Assembly (NCBI GenBank): GCA_947447375.1
Contig: CANFJB010000014.1
Coordinates: forward strand, 1 to 58,676
Source of the DNA: Bacteroidota bacterium
GTDB taxonomy: Bacteria; Bacteroidota; Bacteroidia; Flavobacteriales; Flavobacteriaceae
Direction of reading: 5' to 3'
DNA: 58,676 nt
Of the stretch, positions 18,904-28,446 are shown piece after piece. The translations under genes and the position numbers were made by a program. The notes below the pieces were generated by a model. The model worked only from the letters and a program-made list of their open reading frames with translations. It was not told the origin of the DNA and made no database searches. How positions within the stretch are numbered: the first letter of the stretch is position 1; every line of letters begins with the position of its first letter.

Positions 18904-19605
18904 ATGTTTATCAACGACAAAAATATCAAGCTACCTGAAGATCCGGACACTATTGTTTGGAAGTATTTGGACTTGTCAAAATTTGTTGATTTACTGCTTT
19001 ATAGAAAATTATTTCTCTCTCGTTCAGATAAATTTGAAGACCAATACGAAGGCACCTTTAGCGAACCTACATTTGAAGAAATTCGAAAATTATCCATCAA
19101 TAATCCAGCGTTTTTAGATTATTACAAATCACATCGTGAAAATGTGGTGATTAGTAGTTGGCATATAAATGAATATGAATCTTTTGCTATGTGGCAAATT
19201 TTCACTCAAAAAAGCGAAGGTTTGGCAATTCAATCGACTGTAGGAAGAATTCAAGAGGCTTTACATTTGGATAAAACCTATGAACAACACATTGGTGAAG
19301 TAAATTATATCGATTACAAAAAAGAATATATTCCGTTTGACAATACGTTTTTCCCCTTTTTGTTTAAACGAAAAAGTTTCCAATATGAAAGGGAAATTCG
19401 AATTATTACCGACGTTACTTCATTTGATTTAAAAATTGACAACGGTTTGAAAATTGATGTTGATATCAACCAATTGATTGAAAAGATTTACATCCATCCA
19501 AAATCAGAAAACTGGTACAAAAATCTAGTAATTGAATTGGTTCAACGATTGGGATTTGATTTTAAAATAGAAAAATCCGATCTTGAAAGTGATATTCTAA
19601 TTTAG
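18904..19605 (+). CDS. DUF2971 family protein
   Basis: 233 aa, soluble, with no signal peptide. Motifs of DUF2971 are YKYL-like KYLDLSKFVDLL, LFLSRSDKFEDQYEG, SSWHINEYESFAMW and FKRKSFQYEREIR. The family is widespread, often near phage or defence genes, but its function is not known to me. It ends convergently, overlapping the TonB-receptor gene by 4 bases. Confidence 0.8.
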   Translation: MFINDKNIKLPEDPDTIVWKYLDLSKFVDLLLYRKLFLSRSDKFEDQYEGTFSEPTFEEIRKLSINNPAFLDYYKSHRENVVISSWHINEYESFAMWQIFTQKSEGLAIQSTVGRIQEALHLDKTYEQHIGEVNYIDYKKEYIPFDNTFFPFLFKRKSFQYEREIRIITDVTSFDLKIDNGLKIDVDINQLIEKIYIHPKSENWYKNLVIELVQRLGFDFKIEKSDLESDILI

Positions 19606-22070
19606 AATTTAGCCGATATCTTAAAGTTGAAAACCCTAGTAGTCATATAATTAGGGATTCCATATTGGTTTTTTGTATAAACGTCACGAACCCAAGTATT
19701 GGTAATGGCGTTCATATTATTAAACAAATTGAAAATTTCCATTCCCGCGGATAAATCCTTGAATTTTTTTAGCCAATGACCATTCGGTAAATTCTTGTTG
19801 TTATCGGTGAAAACTTTAAAAAATCCGACATCCGCACGACGGTAATCTCTCATTTTATTTTGGTACAAATACGGATCAGCATAAGAAGGCGAACCACCTG
19901 GAAGACCAGTATTATAAACCAAGTTCATATACAATTTAACACTAGGAAGGTTCGGCATGTAATCTTGAAATAAGATTCCAAATTTCAAAGTTTGATCGGT
20001 AGGTCTAGGAATGTAACCTTTATTATCAATATTTTCCTCTGTTTTTAAATACCCAAAACTAAACCACGATTCTGTTCCGGGAACAAATTCACCGTTCAAA
20101 CGAAGATCCAAACCTTGAGCATAAGCAACCGCATTATTGTCTGCAGCATATCGAATTCGGACATTATCCAAAGTATACGGATTCACGTTGTTTAATATTT
20201 TATAATAGGCTTCTGAAACCAGTTTGAAAGGACGATTCCACATTTTAAAGCTATAATCGCTACTCAATACAAAATGTATGGATTTTTGAGCTTTTACGTT
20301 TGGAAGTACTGTTCCTGTTGAATCTCTAAGTTCTCTATAAGATGGAGGTTGAACATAAAAACCAGTTGAAAATCGGAAAACCATGTCTTTTTCCCAGTCG
20401 GGTTTAATGGCAAACTGAGCTCTTGGACTGAATTCGATTTGGCTTTTACCAACTTGATTCGCGCCATTTACTTTCCATTGGTGCATTCTGGAACCAATAG
20501 TAAACCAAATATCGTGATTTCCTAACTTGGTTTTTCTATTTAATTGAACGTAACCCGACAACCTATCAATAGTTGCGTAATTCAATGCTCTAACATTTTG
20601 AAAAGGTACTAACGGACCAATATAAGGATGATAAGGTTGTTCATTTATTGGTAAATTCAAGTGGGGTGGATTGATTGAAAACCCAGCAGAATCGATTACT
20701 TCCCATTCCACTACTCTATCACGAATATCTTCGCGAGTATATTTGAAGCCCCATTCCACTTGATTTTTTTTCAAATCATGAAATCCTTTAACCTCAGCAT
20801 TAACAATTAAGGCATCCAAATCATTTCGAGCATGATTTAATTGAGTTCCAATTGCACGACTGAAAGTTACACCTCCAAAAGTTTCGGAGCCAATATTCGT
20901 ATCAACTTCACCTAGATAATATCCTGCAAAAATGTCAAAATATTCTTGCTCTAAAGTGTGATAAGCAGAAGTTATGAATTTTAGTGTGAAATTATCTGAC
21001 GGTTTGAATGTTGTTTTAAAAGCACCAAAATAGGTGTCATATCTATCTTTTTCTTGACCTTCATAATATACTTGCAAAGCTATTGGTTCGTTGATAGTTC
21101 CAAAATTTGTTTGTCTAGAAATGGGTTGGTAATTGTATTTATTCTGAGATATATTTCCCAAAAAACTCCATTGCCACTTGGTTGAAGCGTTATAAATGAT
21201 ATTCGTTTGAAGATCCGCAAAGGTAGGTTTGAAATTCGTTTCTGTTTGTTGGCTATTCACCAATAAACTATTATCTCTATATCGAACTCCAGTAATTGCT
21301 GACCATTTTTGATTTTTTGAAACGGCATCAATAGCCAAACTTCCACCTAATAAACTTGCTTCTGCGGCAATACCAAATTTTGTTGGTCGGCGGTACGTAA
21401 TGTCTAAAACAGATGATAATTTATCACCATATTTAGATTGGAAACCACCGGCCGAAAAATCGACATTTTGAACCAAATCAGTGTTGGTAAAACTCAACCC
21501 TTCTTGCTGACCTGAACGAACTAAAAACGGTCGGTAAACTTCAACTTCATTAACGTAAACTAAATTCTCATCATAATTTCCACCACGAACAGCATATTGA
21601 GTACTCAATTCATTGTTAGAATAAACCCCCGGTAGTGTTTTCAAAATATTTTCAACTCCTGCATTTGCACCTGGAATTTTTCGAATCATTTCGGGTTCAA
21701 TAGTAGTGATTCCTTGAATTCGTTTTCTGTTTTTTGCAGTAACAATCACCTCGCCCATTTGTTCAGCATTGTCATTCATAGTAACATTGAATTCAAAATC
21801 TTCGTTGGTTTTCAATTCTAATGTTGCTGTGGTTTTCTTCAGTGAAATATGAGTAAAAATAAGGATGATTTTTTTATTTGAAGGTACAGTCAAAGAATAA
21901 AAACCATTTGCATTGGTAATCGTAGATTTCGTTTGGTAAGAAATATTTACGTTTTCTACCGGGTTATTATTTTCATCTAAAATAATTCCTTTTACCCTAG
22001 CAAATTGAGCAAAAACAAAATTTCCTATGAATAATAACGCTATGGTAAAAAGAAGGTTTTTGATTTTCAA
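19602..22070 (-). CDS. TonB-dependent receptor with carboxypeptidase-like domain
   Basis: 822 aa outer-membrane protein. A signal peptide ending VFAQ is followed by a carboxypeptidase-D-like beta sandwich (GIILDENNNPVENVNI, residues 28-105). A plug domain (IPGANAGVENILKTLPGV, AVRGGNYDEN) comes next, then a 22-strand beta barrel ending in Phe (FKISAKF). It takes up an unknown substrate with TonB energy. It lacks a SusD partner, so it is not a classic polysaccharide locus. It follows the M23 gene with 6 bases between, so it may be linked to envelope maintenance. Confidence 0.92.
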   Translation of the reverse strand: MKIKNLLFTIALLFIGNFVFAQFARVKGIILDENNNPVENVNISYQTKSTITNANGFYSLTVPSNKKIILIFTHISLKKTTATLELKTNEDFEFNVTMNDNAEQMGEVIVTAKNRKRIQGITTIEPEMIRKIPGANAGVENILKTLPGVYSNNELSTQYAVRGGNYDENLVYVNEVEVYRPFLVRSGQQEGLSFTNTDLVQNVDFSAGGFQSKYGDKLSSVLDITYRRPTKFGIAAEASLLGGSLAIDAVSKNQKWSAITGVRYRDNSLLVNSQQTETNFKPTFADLQTNIIYNASTKWQWSFLGNISQNKYNYQPISRQTNFGTINEPIALQVYYEGQEKDRYDTYFGAFKTTFKPSDNFTLKFITSAYHTLEQEYFDIFAGYYLGEVDTNIGSETFGGVTFSRAIGTQLNHARNDLDALIVNAEVKGFHDLKKNQVEWGFKYTREDIRDRVVEWEVIDSAGFSINPPHLNLPINEQPYHPYIGPLVPFQNVRALNYATIDRLSGYVQLNRKTKLGNHDIWFTIGSRMHQWKVNGANQVGKSQIEFSPRAQFAIKPDWEKDMVFRFSTGFYVQPPSYRELRDSTGTVLPNVKAQKSIHFVLSSDYSFKMWNRPFKLVSEAYYKILNNVNPYTLDNVRIRYAADNNAVAYAQGLDLRLNGEFVPGTESWFSFGYLKTEENIDNKGYIPRPTDQTLKFGILFQDYMPNLPSVKLYMNLVYNTGLPGGSPSYADPYLYQNKMRDYRRADVGFFKVFTDNNKNLPNGHWLKKFKDLSAGMEIFNLFNNMNAITNTWVRDVYTKNQYGIPNYMTTRVFNFKISAKF

Positions 22071-22076
22071 GAAAAT

Positions 22077-23777
22077 TTATTTTTTTATTTGACTTCTGAA
22101 AAATTGTGTTTCAAAGATAGCAGAATTTCCAACATTATCGGTAACAACTACCTTTAAATTGTTTTGCCCTTCAGCAACGATTCCATCGTCGAAATAGTGA
22201 ACTATTTTTTTTGTTTTATAATCGTATTCGAATAATATCCAATTTCCGTTTATATATCCATCGTATGTTTTTATTCCAGACAACGCATCGGATATTATAA
22301 ATTCTATTGATTTTTTATCACTAATCCATTTACCTTCAATGCTTTTAGCAATTTTAATTGTTGGCGGAACTACATCTTTTATCAATGAAAATTCGCCCCA
22401 GTTTTTGGTATAAGTAGAAAACGTATTGTCTTTTAATTTGGTATAATTGAAATTAATTTTTTTGTCGTCAATGGAACCAATAAACATTTTCTCTTTGTCC
22501 TCTTTCGAAGAAATTGAATCAATTACAGAAATTAAAAAATTAGAATGAACAGGAATATTCTCATTATTTAATAATAAGGAATTGCCTTTTTCTTCAAAAT
22601 TCAAATAAAAGTCATCGTAAAAAGTACCTTTTGGAACATAAAAAGACCAATTTCCTTTTTCAAAATTGTATTCTTTGTCGGATTTTACTAAAAACTTCGT
22701 TTTTTTAACTTTTAAAGTATCGGTTGCTTCATCATTTGAAAATTCAATTGGAATTGTTATGGTTGTCTTATTTGAATTAAAATCAGACACTTCAATTCGA
22801 TAATTGATGTTGGTATTTTGCGAAACATCAATCTTTCCATTTTCATTGTATTTATTAATAATAGATAATGGAAATGGAGTTTTCATGAATAATTTTTGAA
22901 CTCTTTGACCTGTTTTTTTGTACCTTTCATAGTCAATTAAGGCATTTACATAACGCATTTGATCAAAGGCATAGGAATCAAATTGATATCCATAAATTGT
23001 TTTCCCATTTAAAAAAGTTTCCACTTTATAAACGCCATTTCTGTCCCAAGATAAATCAGACAAATCGTAGGTATTAATTCCAAAACCAATTGGTCCTTTT
23101 GCCAAAATTCTGTCACAATTATAGTTTCCATCTTTTTGCAAAGAAAGATTAATCATGAAGGGATTTTTGGATTTATTTACAACAGAATTTTCATCTAAAG
23201 GGTAAACAAATAAATTCGTAATAGCAGGTTTTTGAGTGTCTTTTATTTCGGTATCAAATCCAAAAAAAATAGGATTGATGATTTTTTCGGTTTGAGAATC
23301 TCTAATTTCAAAATGCAAATGTGGCCCATCAGAACCTCCCGTATTTCCAGATAGTGCAACAATTTCATTTTTAGAAATCAGAATATCAGTTGGTTTTAAA
23401 TACAAATCAACTTCATACGTTTTCTGTTTATAATGTTCCGCTTTCAAATAAGAATCAATTTTAGGACTTAACGAACTTAAATGTCCGTAAACTGTTGTGA
23501 AACCATTTGGATGGGTGATGTAAATTGCTTTTCCGTAACCAAAAGTGGAAATTTTTATTCTAGAAACATACCCTTCAGCAGCGGCATGAACAGTTAAACC
23601 TTCTTTTTTTTGAGTTTTATAATCAAATCCCGCATGAAAATGATTGGGTCTTAATTCGCCAAAATTTCCTGATAACTGAGTTGGGATTTCTAATGGGCAA
23701 GAAAAATAATCTTTAGGGTAGTTAATTTGCGAAAAAACAGAGGCAGATAAAAGTAAAAAAAAGAGGCTGTATTTCAT
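22077..23777 (-). CDS. M23 family metallopeptidase, secreted
   Basis: About 566 aa. The start at MKYSLFFLLL gives a proper signal peptide (cut after VFSQ); the 25 codons upstream are not signal-like. The LytM/M23 domain lies at residues 30-170: NHFHAGFDY (first His and Asp), VYGHLSSL and HLHFEI (Zn ligands) are all present, so it should be an active endopeptidase on peptidoglycan cross-links. The long C-terminal part is beta-rich with Ig-like segments and is unassigned. It forms an operon with the TonB receptor. Confidence 0.9.
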   Translation of the reverse strand: MKYSLFFLLLSASVFSQINYPKDYFSCPLEIPTQLSGNFGELRPNHFHAGFDYKTQKKEGLTVHAAAEGYVSRIKISTFGYGKAIYITHPNGFTTVYGHLSSLSPKIDSYLKAEHYKQKTYEVDLYLKPTDILISKNEIVALSGNTGGSDGPHLHFEIRDSQTEKIINPIFFGFDTEIKDTQKPAITNLFVYPLDENSVVNKSKNPFMINLSLQKDGNYNCDRILAKGPIGFGINTYDLSDLSWDRNGVYKVETFLNGKTIYGYQFDSYAFDQMRYVNALIDYERYKKTGQRVQKLFMKTPFPLSIINKYNENGKIDVSQNTNINYRIEVSDFNSNKTTITIPIEFSNDEATDTLKVKKTKFLVKSDKEYNFEKGNWSFYVPKGTFYDDFYLNFEEKGNSLLLNNENIPVHSNFLISVIDSISSKEDKEKMFIGSIDDKKINFNYTKLKDNTFSTYTKNWGEFSLIKDVVPPTIKIAKSIEGKWISDKKSIEFIISDALSGIKTYDGYINGNWILFEYDYKTKKIVHYFDDGIVAEGQNNLKVVVTDNVGNSAIFETQFFRSQIKK

Positions 23778-23923
23778 TTTAAAGGTTTCTGCTAAATTAA
23801 AAAAAGTTTCACATCTAAAAAAGAAAAAGTAATATAAACTACTAAATTTCAAATTATTAAAAAATAATATGAAAATTGGTAAAAAAAATTGCCAAAAATA
23901 GCCGATTAATTAAATAGGAATAC

Positions 23924-23931
23924 TAACTTTG
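23924..23931 (+). promoter_or_regulatory. Putative -7 element before the zapA operon
   Basis: TAACTTTG matches TAnnTTTG and lies 27 bases before the first start codon at 23959. No TTTG is seen at the usual -33 distance. Confidence 0.45.
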
Positions 23932-23958
23932 TAGATTAAGTAATGATTTAGTTTCAGA

Positions 23959-24249
23959 ATGAGTGAATTTGCAGAAATAATTAAAACTCTAGAAAGTAAT
24001 ATTGAAAAACTCTTTAGTAAAATAGATACTTTAGAGAAAAATAATACTATCTTAAACAGAGAATTAAACGATTCTGCTCAGACTATTAAAAACCAATCTA
24101 CAGAGATTGAGATTTTAAAATCGCAATACAATTCAATCAAAATGGCTAATTCGTTGCTTGGCAGTGAAGAAAACAAAAGAGATACGAAGCTAAAAATAAA
24201 TTCATTAATCCGTGAAATTGATTACTGTATATCGCAGTTATCTGATTAG
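23959..24249 (+). CDS. Small coiled-coil protein upstream of zapA
   Basis: 96 aa, almost entirely predicted coiled coil with heptad-like spacing (IEKLFSKIDTLEKNNTILN, then QSTEIEILKSQYNS). There is no signal and no other domain. It is 6 bases upstream of zapA. The small size, coiled coil and partner recall a ZapB-like divisome component; this is inference from context only, as no sequence family was recognised. Confidence 0.75.
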   Translation: MSEFAEIIKTLESNIEKLFSKIDTLEKNNTILNRELNDSAQTIKNQSTEIEILKSQYNSIKMANSLLGSEENKRDTKLKINSLIREIDYCISQLSD

Positions 24250-24255
24250 AAAACT

Positions 24256-24549
24256 ATGGATGAGAAGCTTAAAATTAAATTATCAATTGCAGACAGAGTT
24301 TATCCGTTAACGGTAGATATGTCTCAAGAAGAAGGACTTAGAAGTGCTTCTAAGAAAATTGATATTATGATTAAGCAGTTTGAAGAAAATTATGCGGTTC
24401 GAGACAAACAAGATGTATTGGCAATGTGCGCCTTACAATTTGCCTCTCAACTAGAACAAAAGCAAATTGATAAGTCAGTCGATAATGTAGAAACTAACGA
24501 ACGACTTAAGAAAATCAATGAATTATTAGCCAATTATCTCGATAAATAA
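24256..24549 (+). CDS. zapA: Cell division protein ZapA
   Basis: 97 aa. It binds FtsZ and bundles filaments at the Z-ring. The N-terminal beta part KIKLSIADRVYPLTV, then EEGLRSASKKIDIMI and the C-terminal coiled coil (ALQFASQLEQKQ onward) match ZapA. The gene order zapA - 6S RNA is the same as in many bacteria, which supports the call. Confidence 0.92.
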   Translation: MDEKLKIKLSIADRVYPLTVDMSQEEGLRSASKKIDIMIKQFEENYAVRDKQDVLAMCALQFASQLEQKQIDKSVDNVETNERLKKINELLANYLDK

Positions 24550-24570
24550 TACGTTCTTAACATAACTAAG

Positions 24571-24737
24571 ATACTGCCTACATTAGTTCCTATTTGGTAA
24601 ACTCAACACTAAAAATTTAGAATGAGCGAATCTTCATTACTATAGCATGTCACCATTGCGTGAAAGCTTGAACAATGAGTTAGCTCAAAACTTGTATTTC
24701 CGAGTTTATTCAAGCAATCTAATGTAGGCTTTTTTTA
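24571..24737 (+). ncRNA. ssrS: 6S RNA (flavobacterial type)
   Basis: It lies between zapA and rny. The closing stem is perfect: GCCTACATTAG (24576-24586) pairs with CTAATGTAGGC (24719-24729) and is followed by a T run, so the 3' arm doubles as a terminator. Next inward, TTGGTAAACTC (about 24594-24604) pairs with GAGTTTATTCAA (about 24702-24713) with one bulge. A large open bubble and a terminal hairpin region (24640-24680) follow. This long rod with a central bubble mimics an open promoter and binds RNA polymerase holoenzyme. Location and structure both fit the 6S-Flavo class. Confidence 0.88.
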
Positions 24738-24757
24738 TATATAAATTTTACACAAAC

Positions 24758-26323
24758 ATGGACAGTACATTAATAATAATTATTTCGGGAATAGTTGGTA
24801 TTGCAGGAGGTTTTATTCTTGCAAAAGTGATGGAAAAAAGTAGTGTTTCTAGTTTAGTTCAAAATGCTAAAAAGGAAGCCGCTTCGATCTTAAAAGACGC
24901 AAATTTAGAAGGAGAAAACATCAAAAAAGATAAAATTCTTCAAGCTAAAGAAAGATTTATCGAATTAAAATCGGAACACGAAGAAGTAATTCTAGGAAGA
25001 GAAAGAAAGGTTGCCGAAGTAGAAAAAAGAATTCGTGATAAAGAATCTCAAGTTTCAAACGAGTTGGCAAAAGCTAAAAAAATCAACGACGATTTTGAGG
25101 CAAAAACAGCTGAATACACTTCTAAAATTGAAATTCTAGACAAGAAGCAAATTGAAGTTGATAAAATGCATAAAAGCCAGTTAAACCAATTGGAAGTAAT
25201 TTCAGGTTTATCGGCCGAAGAAGCAAGCAACCAGTTAATTGAAGGTTTAAAAGCAGAAGCTAAAACCAAGGCGATGGCTCAAATTCAAGACACCATTGAG
25301 GAAGCCAAGTTAACTGCTCAACAAGAAGCCAAGAAAATTATTATCAATACTATCCAAAGAGTGGGAACAGAAGAAGCAGTAGAAAATTGCGTTTCTGTTT
25401 TCAACATTGAATCTGACGATGTAAAAGGTAGAATCATTGGTCGTGAAGGTCGTAACATTAGAGCTTTAGAAGCTGCAACTGGTGTAGAGATTATTGTTGA
25501 CGACACTCCAGAAGCAATTATATTGTCTTGTTTCGATCCTGTGAGAAGAGAAATTGCTCGTTTAGCACTTCATAAATTAGTTACCGACGGTAGAATTCAC
25601 CCGGCGAGAATTGAAGAAGTAGTTGCAAAAACGGCTAAACAAATTGACGACGAGATTATTGAAGTTGGTAAAAGAACCGTAATCGATTTAGGGATTCACG
25701 GATTGCACCCAGAACTGATTAAAGTGGTAGGTAGAATGAAGTACCGTTCTTCTTATGGTCAAAACTTATTGCAACACTCAAGAGAAGTTTCGAAGCTTTG
25801 TGGAATCATGGCAGCAGAATTAGGATTGAATGTTAAACTAGCAAAAAGAGCCGGTTTATTACACGATATTGGAAAAGTTCCAGATGCAGAAAGCGATTTG
25901 CCTCACGCATTATTAGGGATGCAATGGGCTGAGAAATATGGTGAAAAAGAAGAAGTTTGTAATGCAATTGGAGCGCACCACGACGAAATTGAAATGAAGT
26001 CATTATTATCTCCGATTATCCAAGTTTGTGATGCTATTTCTGGAGCACGTCCTGGAGCGAGAAGACAAGTTTTAGATTCCTACATTCAGCGTTTGAAAGA
26101 CCTTGAAGAAGTTGCTTTCGGATTCAATGGAGTTAAAAATGCTTATGCAATTCAAGCGGGTAGAGAGTTACGTGTAATCGTTGAAAGTGAAAAAGTTTCT
26201 GATGATAACGCTGCTACTTTATCATTTGAAATATCACAAAAAATACAAACTGAAATGACTTATCCAGGTCAAGTTAAGGTAACTGTAATTAGAGAAACTA
26301 GAGCGGTTAATATCGCAAAATAA
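24758..26323 (+). CDS. rny: Ribonuclease Y
   Basis: 521 aa membrane-anchored endoribonuclease that starts mRNA decay. One N-terminal helix (residues 3-24) is followed by a long coiled coil (30-200), a KH domain ([20 protein letters not shown]) and an HD domain with LLHDIGK and GAHHDE as metal ligands. Length and order are standard. It begins just after the 6S RNA terminator, so it may rely on read-through or a promoter inside the 6S gene. Confidence 0.96.
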   Translation: MDSTLIIIISGIVGIAGGFILAKVMEKSSVSSLVQNAKKEAASILKDANLEGENIKKDKILQAKERFIELKSEHEEVILGRERKVAEVEKRIRDKESQVSNELAKAKKINDDFEAKTAEYTSKIEILDKKQIEVDKMHKSQLNQLEVISGLSAEEASNQLIEGLKAEAKTKAMAQIQDTIEEAKLTAQQEAKKIIINTIQRVGTEEAVENCVSVFNIESDDVKGRIIGREGRNIRALEAATGVEIIVDDTPEAIILSCFDPVRREIARLALHKLVTDGRIHPARIEEVVAKTAKQIDDEIIEVGKRTVIDLGIHGLHPELIKVVGRMKYRSSYGQNLLQHSREVSKLCGIMAAELGLNVKLAKRAGLLHDIGKVPDAESDLPHALLGMQWAEKYGEKEEVCNAIGAHHDEIEMKSLLSPIIQVCDAISGARPGARRQVLDSYIQRLKDLEEVAFGFNGVKNAYAIQAGRELRVIVESEKVSDDNAATLSFEISQKIQTEMTYPGQVKVTVIRETRAVNIAK

Positions 26324-26373
26324 TTCCATCCTAGCCTTCCCAAAGAGAAGGAATTGATGAAGTTGAAAAATAT

Positions 26374-26403
26374 AAGACTTGCTAATTAGCAAGTCTTTTT
26401 TTT
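26374..26403 (+). terminator. Terminator of rny
   Basis: AAGACTTGCTAA (26374-26385) followed directly by its reverse complement TTAGCAAGTCTT (26386-26397) and a run of eight T. It lies 50 bases after the rny stop. Confidence 0.9.
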
Positions 26404-26445
26404 ATGAATTATTTTTAAATTCACCTATTTTTATTGACTTTTTTT

Positions 26446-26590
26446 GGGCGTGTCCTCGTTTAGAACGTTTTGAGTTACGAGTAAATAATGAATTAAACTC
26501 GGTCGGGTTTTTCGCTACAAGTCCTCGCCAAGTTCCGCTTTCGCTTCACTTGCCTGTGGGCTTTTCACTTCACCCCCTCACGCGGCTTCG
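26446..26590. repeat. GC-rich dispersed intergenic repeat (copy 2)
   Basis: A GC-rich stretch beginning GGGCGTGTCC, with CTCGGTCGGGTTTTTCGCTA in the middle and CCCCCTCACGCGGCTTCGG at the end, set in AT-rich DNA. It is related to 11301-11397. It fills most of the 420-base gap between rny and xerD; no gene is supported there. Confidence 0.55.
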
Positions 26591-26744
26591 GATTTTAGAT
26601 TTTAGATTTTTGCAAAGGATAATTTTGTCTTGCTGAACTCGTTTCAGCATCTAAAAAAACGTAAAAATAGAATCTGAAATAAATTCAGATTGACAAAACA
26701 CAAATTAAACAAATAACCGAATCAACGATCAACGAATAACCAAA

Positions 26745-27641
26745 TCACTTTCTCGGGTGAAACGTATTCATAATTTCCGACAAATGTTTTCGGTCTAAGT
26801 GCACATAAATTTCAGTTGTAGTAATGGATTCATGACCGAGCATTAATTGGATTGAACGTAAATCGGCTCCATTTTCAAGTAAATGGGTTGCAAATGAATG
26901 GCGAAATGTATGCGGACTGATGGTTTTATTAAGATCAATTTTTACGGCTAGCTCTTTAATTATTGTAAAAATCATAGCTCGCGTCAATTGACGCCCTCTC
27001 CTATTTAAAAACAAAGTGTCTTCGTGCCCTTTTTGGATATTTAAATGAGATCTCACATTGTCTTTATAAATTTCAATGTATTTCTGGGTGTAAGAACCAA
27101 TCGGAACAAATCGTTGTTTGTTCCCTTTTCCCGTAATCTTAATAAAACCCTCATCAAAGAAAAGATCTGATATTTTTAGAGTTACCAATTCAGAAACGCG
27201 CAATCCACATCCATAAAGTGTTTCGAGCATGGCTCTATTTCTTTCGCCTTCATTAGAACTTAAATCAATCGCAGCAATGAGGCGGTCAATATCAACAATC
27301 GATAAGGTATCGGGAAGTTTCCGACCAATTCTGGGGGTTTCAATTAATTCTAAAGGATTGTCAGATCTATAATCTTCAAATATCAAATAAGAAAAAAAAC
27401 TTTTCAAACCCGAAATTATTCTGGCTTGCGACCTTGCATTTAATTGTTTTGCAATATGATAAATAAATTGCTGTATTGTTTCTTCGCTAATAGTAATTGG
27501 CGAAACGGAAATTGAATTTTCATCAAGAAAAAGACACAATCGCTCGATATCAAAAGAATAATTGTCAATTGTATTTTTTGACATTCCTCTTTCAATTCTC
27601 AAATAGGATTGATAACTTTTTATGTAAGTACTCCAATTCAT
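26745..27641 (-). CDS. xerD: Tyrosine recombinase XerD
   Basis: 298 aa, full length for XerC/D. The N-terminal SAM-like core-binding domain (residues 1-95) precedes the catalytic domain. Catalytic residues are visible: Arg148 (GCGLRVSEL), Lys172, His244 and Arg247 (HTFRHSFATHLL), His270 (LGHES) and Tyr279 (EIYVHL). It resolves chromosome dimers at dif with a partner; in Flavobacteria a single XerD-like protein of this type is usual, so it may also act alone. Confidence 0.92.
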   Translation of the reverse strand: MNWSTYIKSYQSYLRIERGMSKNTIDNYSFDIERLCLFLDENSISVSPITISEETIQQFIYHIAKQLNARSQARIISGLKSFFSYLIFEDYRSDNPLELIETPRIGRKLPDTLSIVDIDRLIAAIDLSSNEGERNRAMLETLYGCGLRVSELVTLKISDLFFDEGFIKITGKGNKQRFVPIGSYTQKYIEIYKDNVRSHLNIQKGHEDTLFLNRRGRQLTRAMIFTIIKELAVKIDLNKTISPHTFRHSFATHLLENGADLRSIQLMLGHESITTTEIYVHLDRKHLSEIMNTFHPRK

Positions 27642-27664
27642 AATTACAAAGGAAAACTATTTTC

Positions 27665-27693
27665 ATAAAAAAACCACGCCTAAAGCGTGGTTT
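27665..27693 (-). terminator. Terminator of beta-barrel gene A
   Basis: AAACCACGC (27671-27679) pairs with GCGTGGTTT (27685-27693), with T's after it on the minus strand. The hairpin is nearly identical to the one at 28387-28409 behind the paralogue. Confidence 0.9.
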
Positions 27694-27730
27694 AATTATA
27701 ATTTAAATTCTAATTAGAATTTATATCCAA
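27680..27730. repeat. 51-base direct repeat, copy 1
   Basis: Identical over 51 bases to 28396-28446. It covers half of the terminator, the spacer and the last codons of the beta-barrel gene. It marks a duplication of the gene's 3' end. Confidence 0.85.
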
Positions 27731-28256
27731 AAGACAATTGAATGTTAGAGTTTTTTGAATTATTTGTTTGTCCAGCAACGTCTTTAGCTACATTTGTTAA
27801 ACCCATTGTGTAACGTAAACCTAATGACATAGTTTCATTTAAGTCATAACCAGCACCTAAATTAAAACCAAAATCAGTTGAGTTACATTGATCTTTATAA
27901 TCAATAGATGCAAATTTAGCAGACATTAAAAATCCGATTTGTGGTCCAGCTTCAATACTAAAAGCATCAGCTAATTTATATTTAGCCATCAATGGAATAT
28001 TGATGTAATTTAAATTTAATGTTCCAAAATCATTTTTTGCCCCTTGAGCAGAGTATAATAATTCAGGTTGAATAGCAAATTTATCATTCATTTTGAATTG
28101 AGCAAAACCTCCTAAATGGAAAGAAGTAATACTTTTAGATCCATCAGATGAATTGTTAGCCATATTTAAACCTCCTTTAACACCAAATTTAGTGTCTTGT
28201 GCATTTGCAAAGCTAAACGCGAATACTGCAGCAGCAGTTAAAATAATTTTTTTCAT
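27714..28256 (-). CDS. Small outer-membrane beta-barrel (porin family) A
   Basis: 180 aa. A signal peptide (MKKIILTAAAVFAFSFANAQ) is followed by an eight-strand barrel of the PorT/OmpA-like outer membrane beta-barrel family (FGVKGGLNMANNSS, FAIQPELLYSAQGAK, FGFNLGAGYDL), ending in Phe (SFGYKF). A role in adhesion or permeability is possible but not specific. The minus strand carries a TAAATTTG -7 element at 28293-28286. It is a paralogue of the next gene: signal peptide and 3' end are almost the same, the middle differs. Confidence 0.85.
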   Translation of the reverse strand: MKKIILTAAAVFAFSFANAQDTKFGVKGGLNMANNSSDGSKSITSFHLGGFAQFKMNDKFAIQPELLYSAQGAKNDFGTLNLNYINIPLMAKYKLADAFSIEAGPQIGFLMSAKFASIDYKDQCNSTDFGFNLGAGYDLNETMSLGLRYTMGLTNVAKDVAGQTNNSKNSNIQLSFGYKF

Positions 28257-28386
28257 TTCATTATTTGTTTATTGTTAATAATAATCAAATTTATAACAAA
28301 TAAATTTTCAATAAACACGGGGGTTTATATAGTTGTTAACAATTTATCAACAGTTTATTAACAAATTAATATTGAGTAATAAAAAA

Positions 28387-28409
28387 AAACCACGACTAAA
28401 GCGTGGTTT
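28387..28409 (-). terminator. Terminator of beta-barrel gene B
   Basis: AAACCACG (28387-28394) pairs with CGTGGTTT (28402-28409), followed by a long T run on the minus strand. Confidence 0.9.
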
Positions 28410-28446
28410 AATTATAATTTAAATTCTAATTAGAATTTATATCCAA
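28396..28446. repeat. 51-base direct repeat, copy 2
   Basis: Second copy of the repeat at 27680-27730, at the matching place behind the second beta-barrel gene. Confidence 0.85.

Noticed and set aside
26379..26636. 85-codon open frame between rny and xerD
   Set aside because: It runs through the rny terminator and the GC-rich dispersed repeat and has no protein-like pattern.
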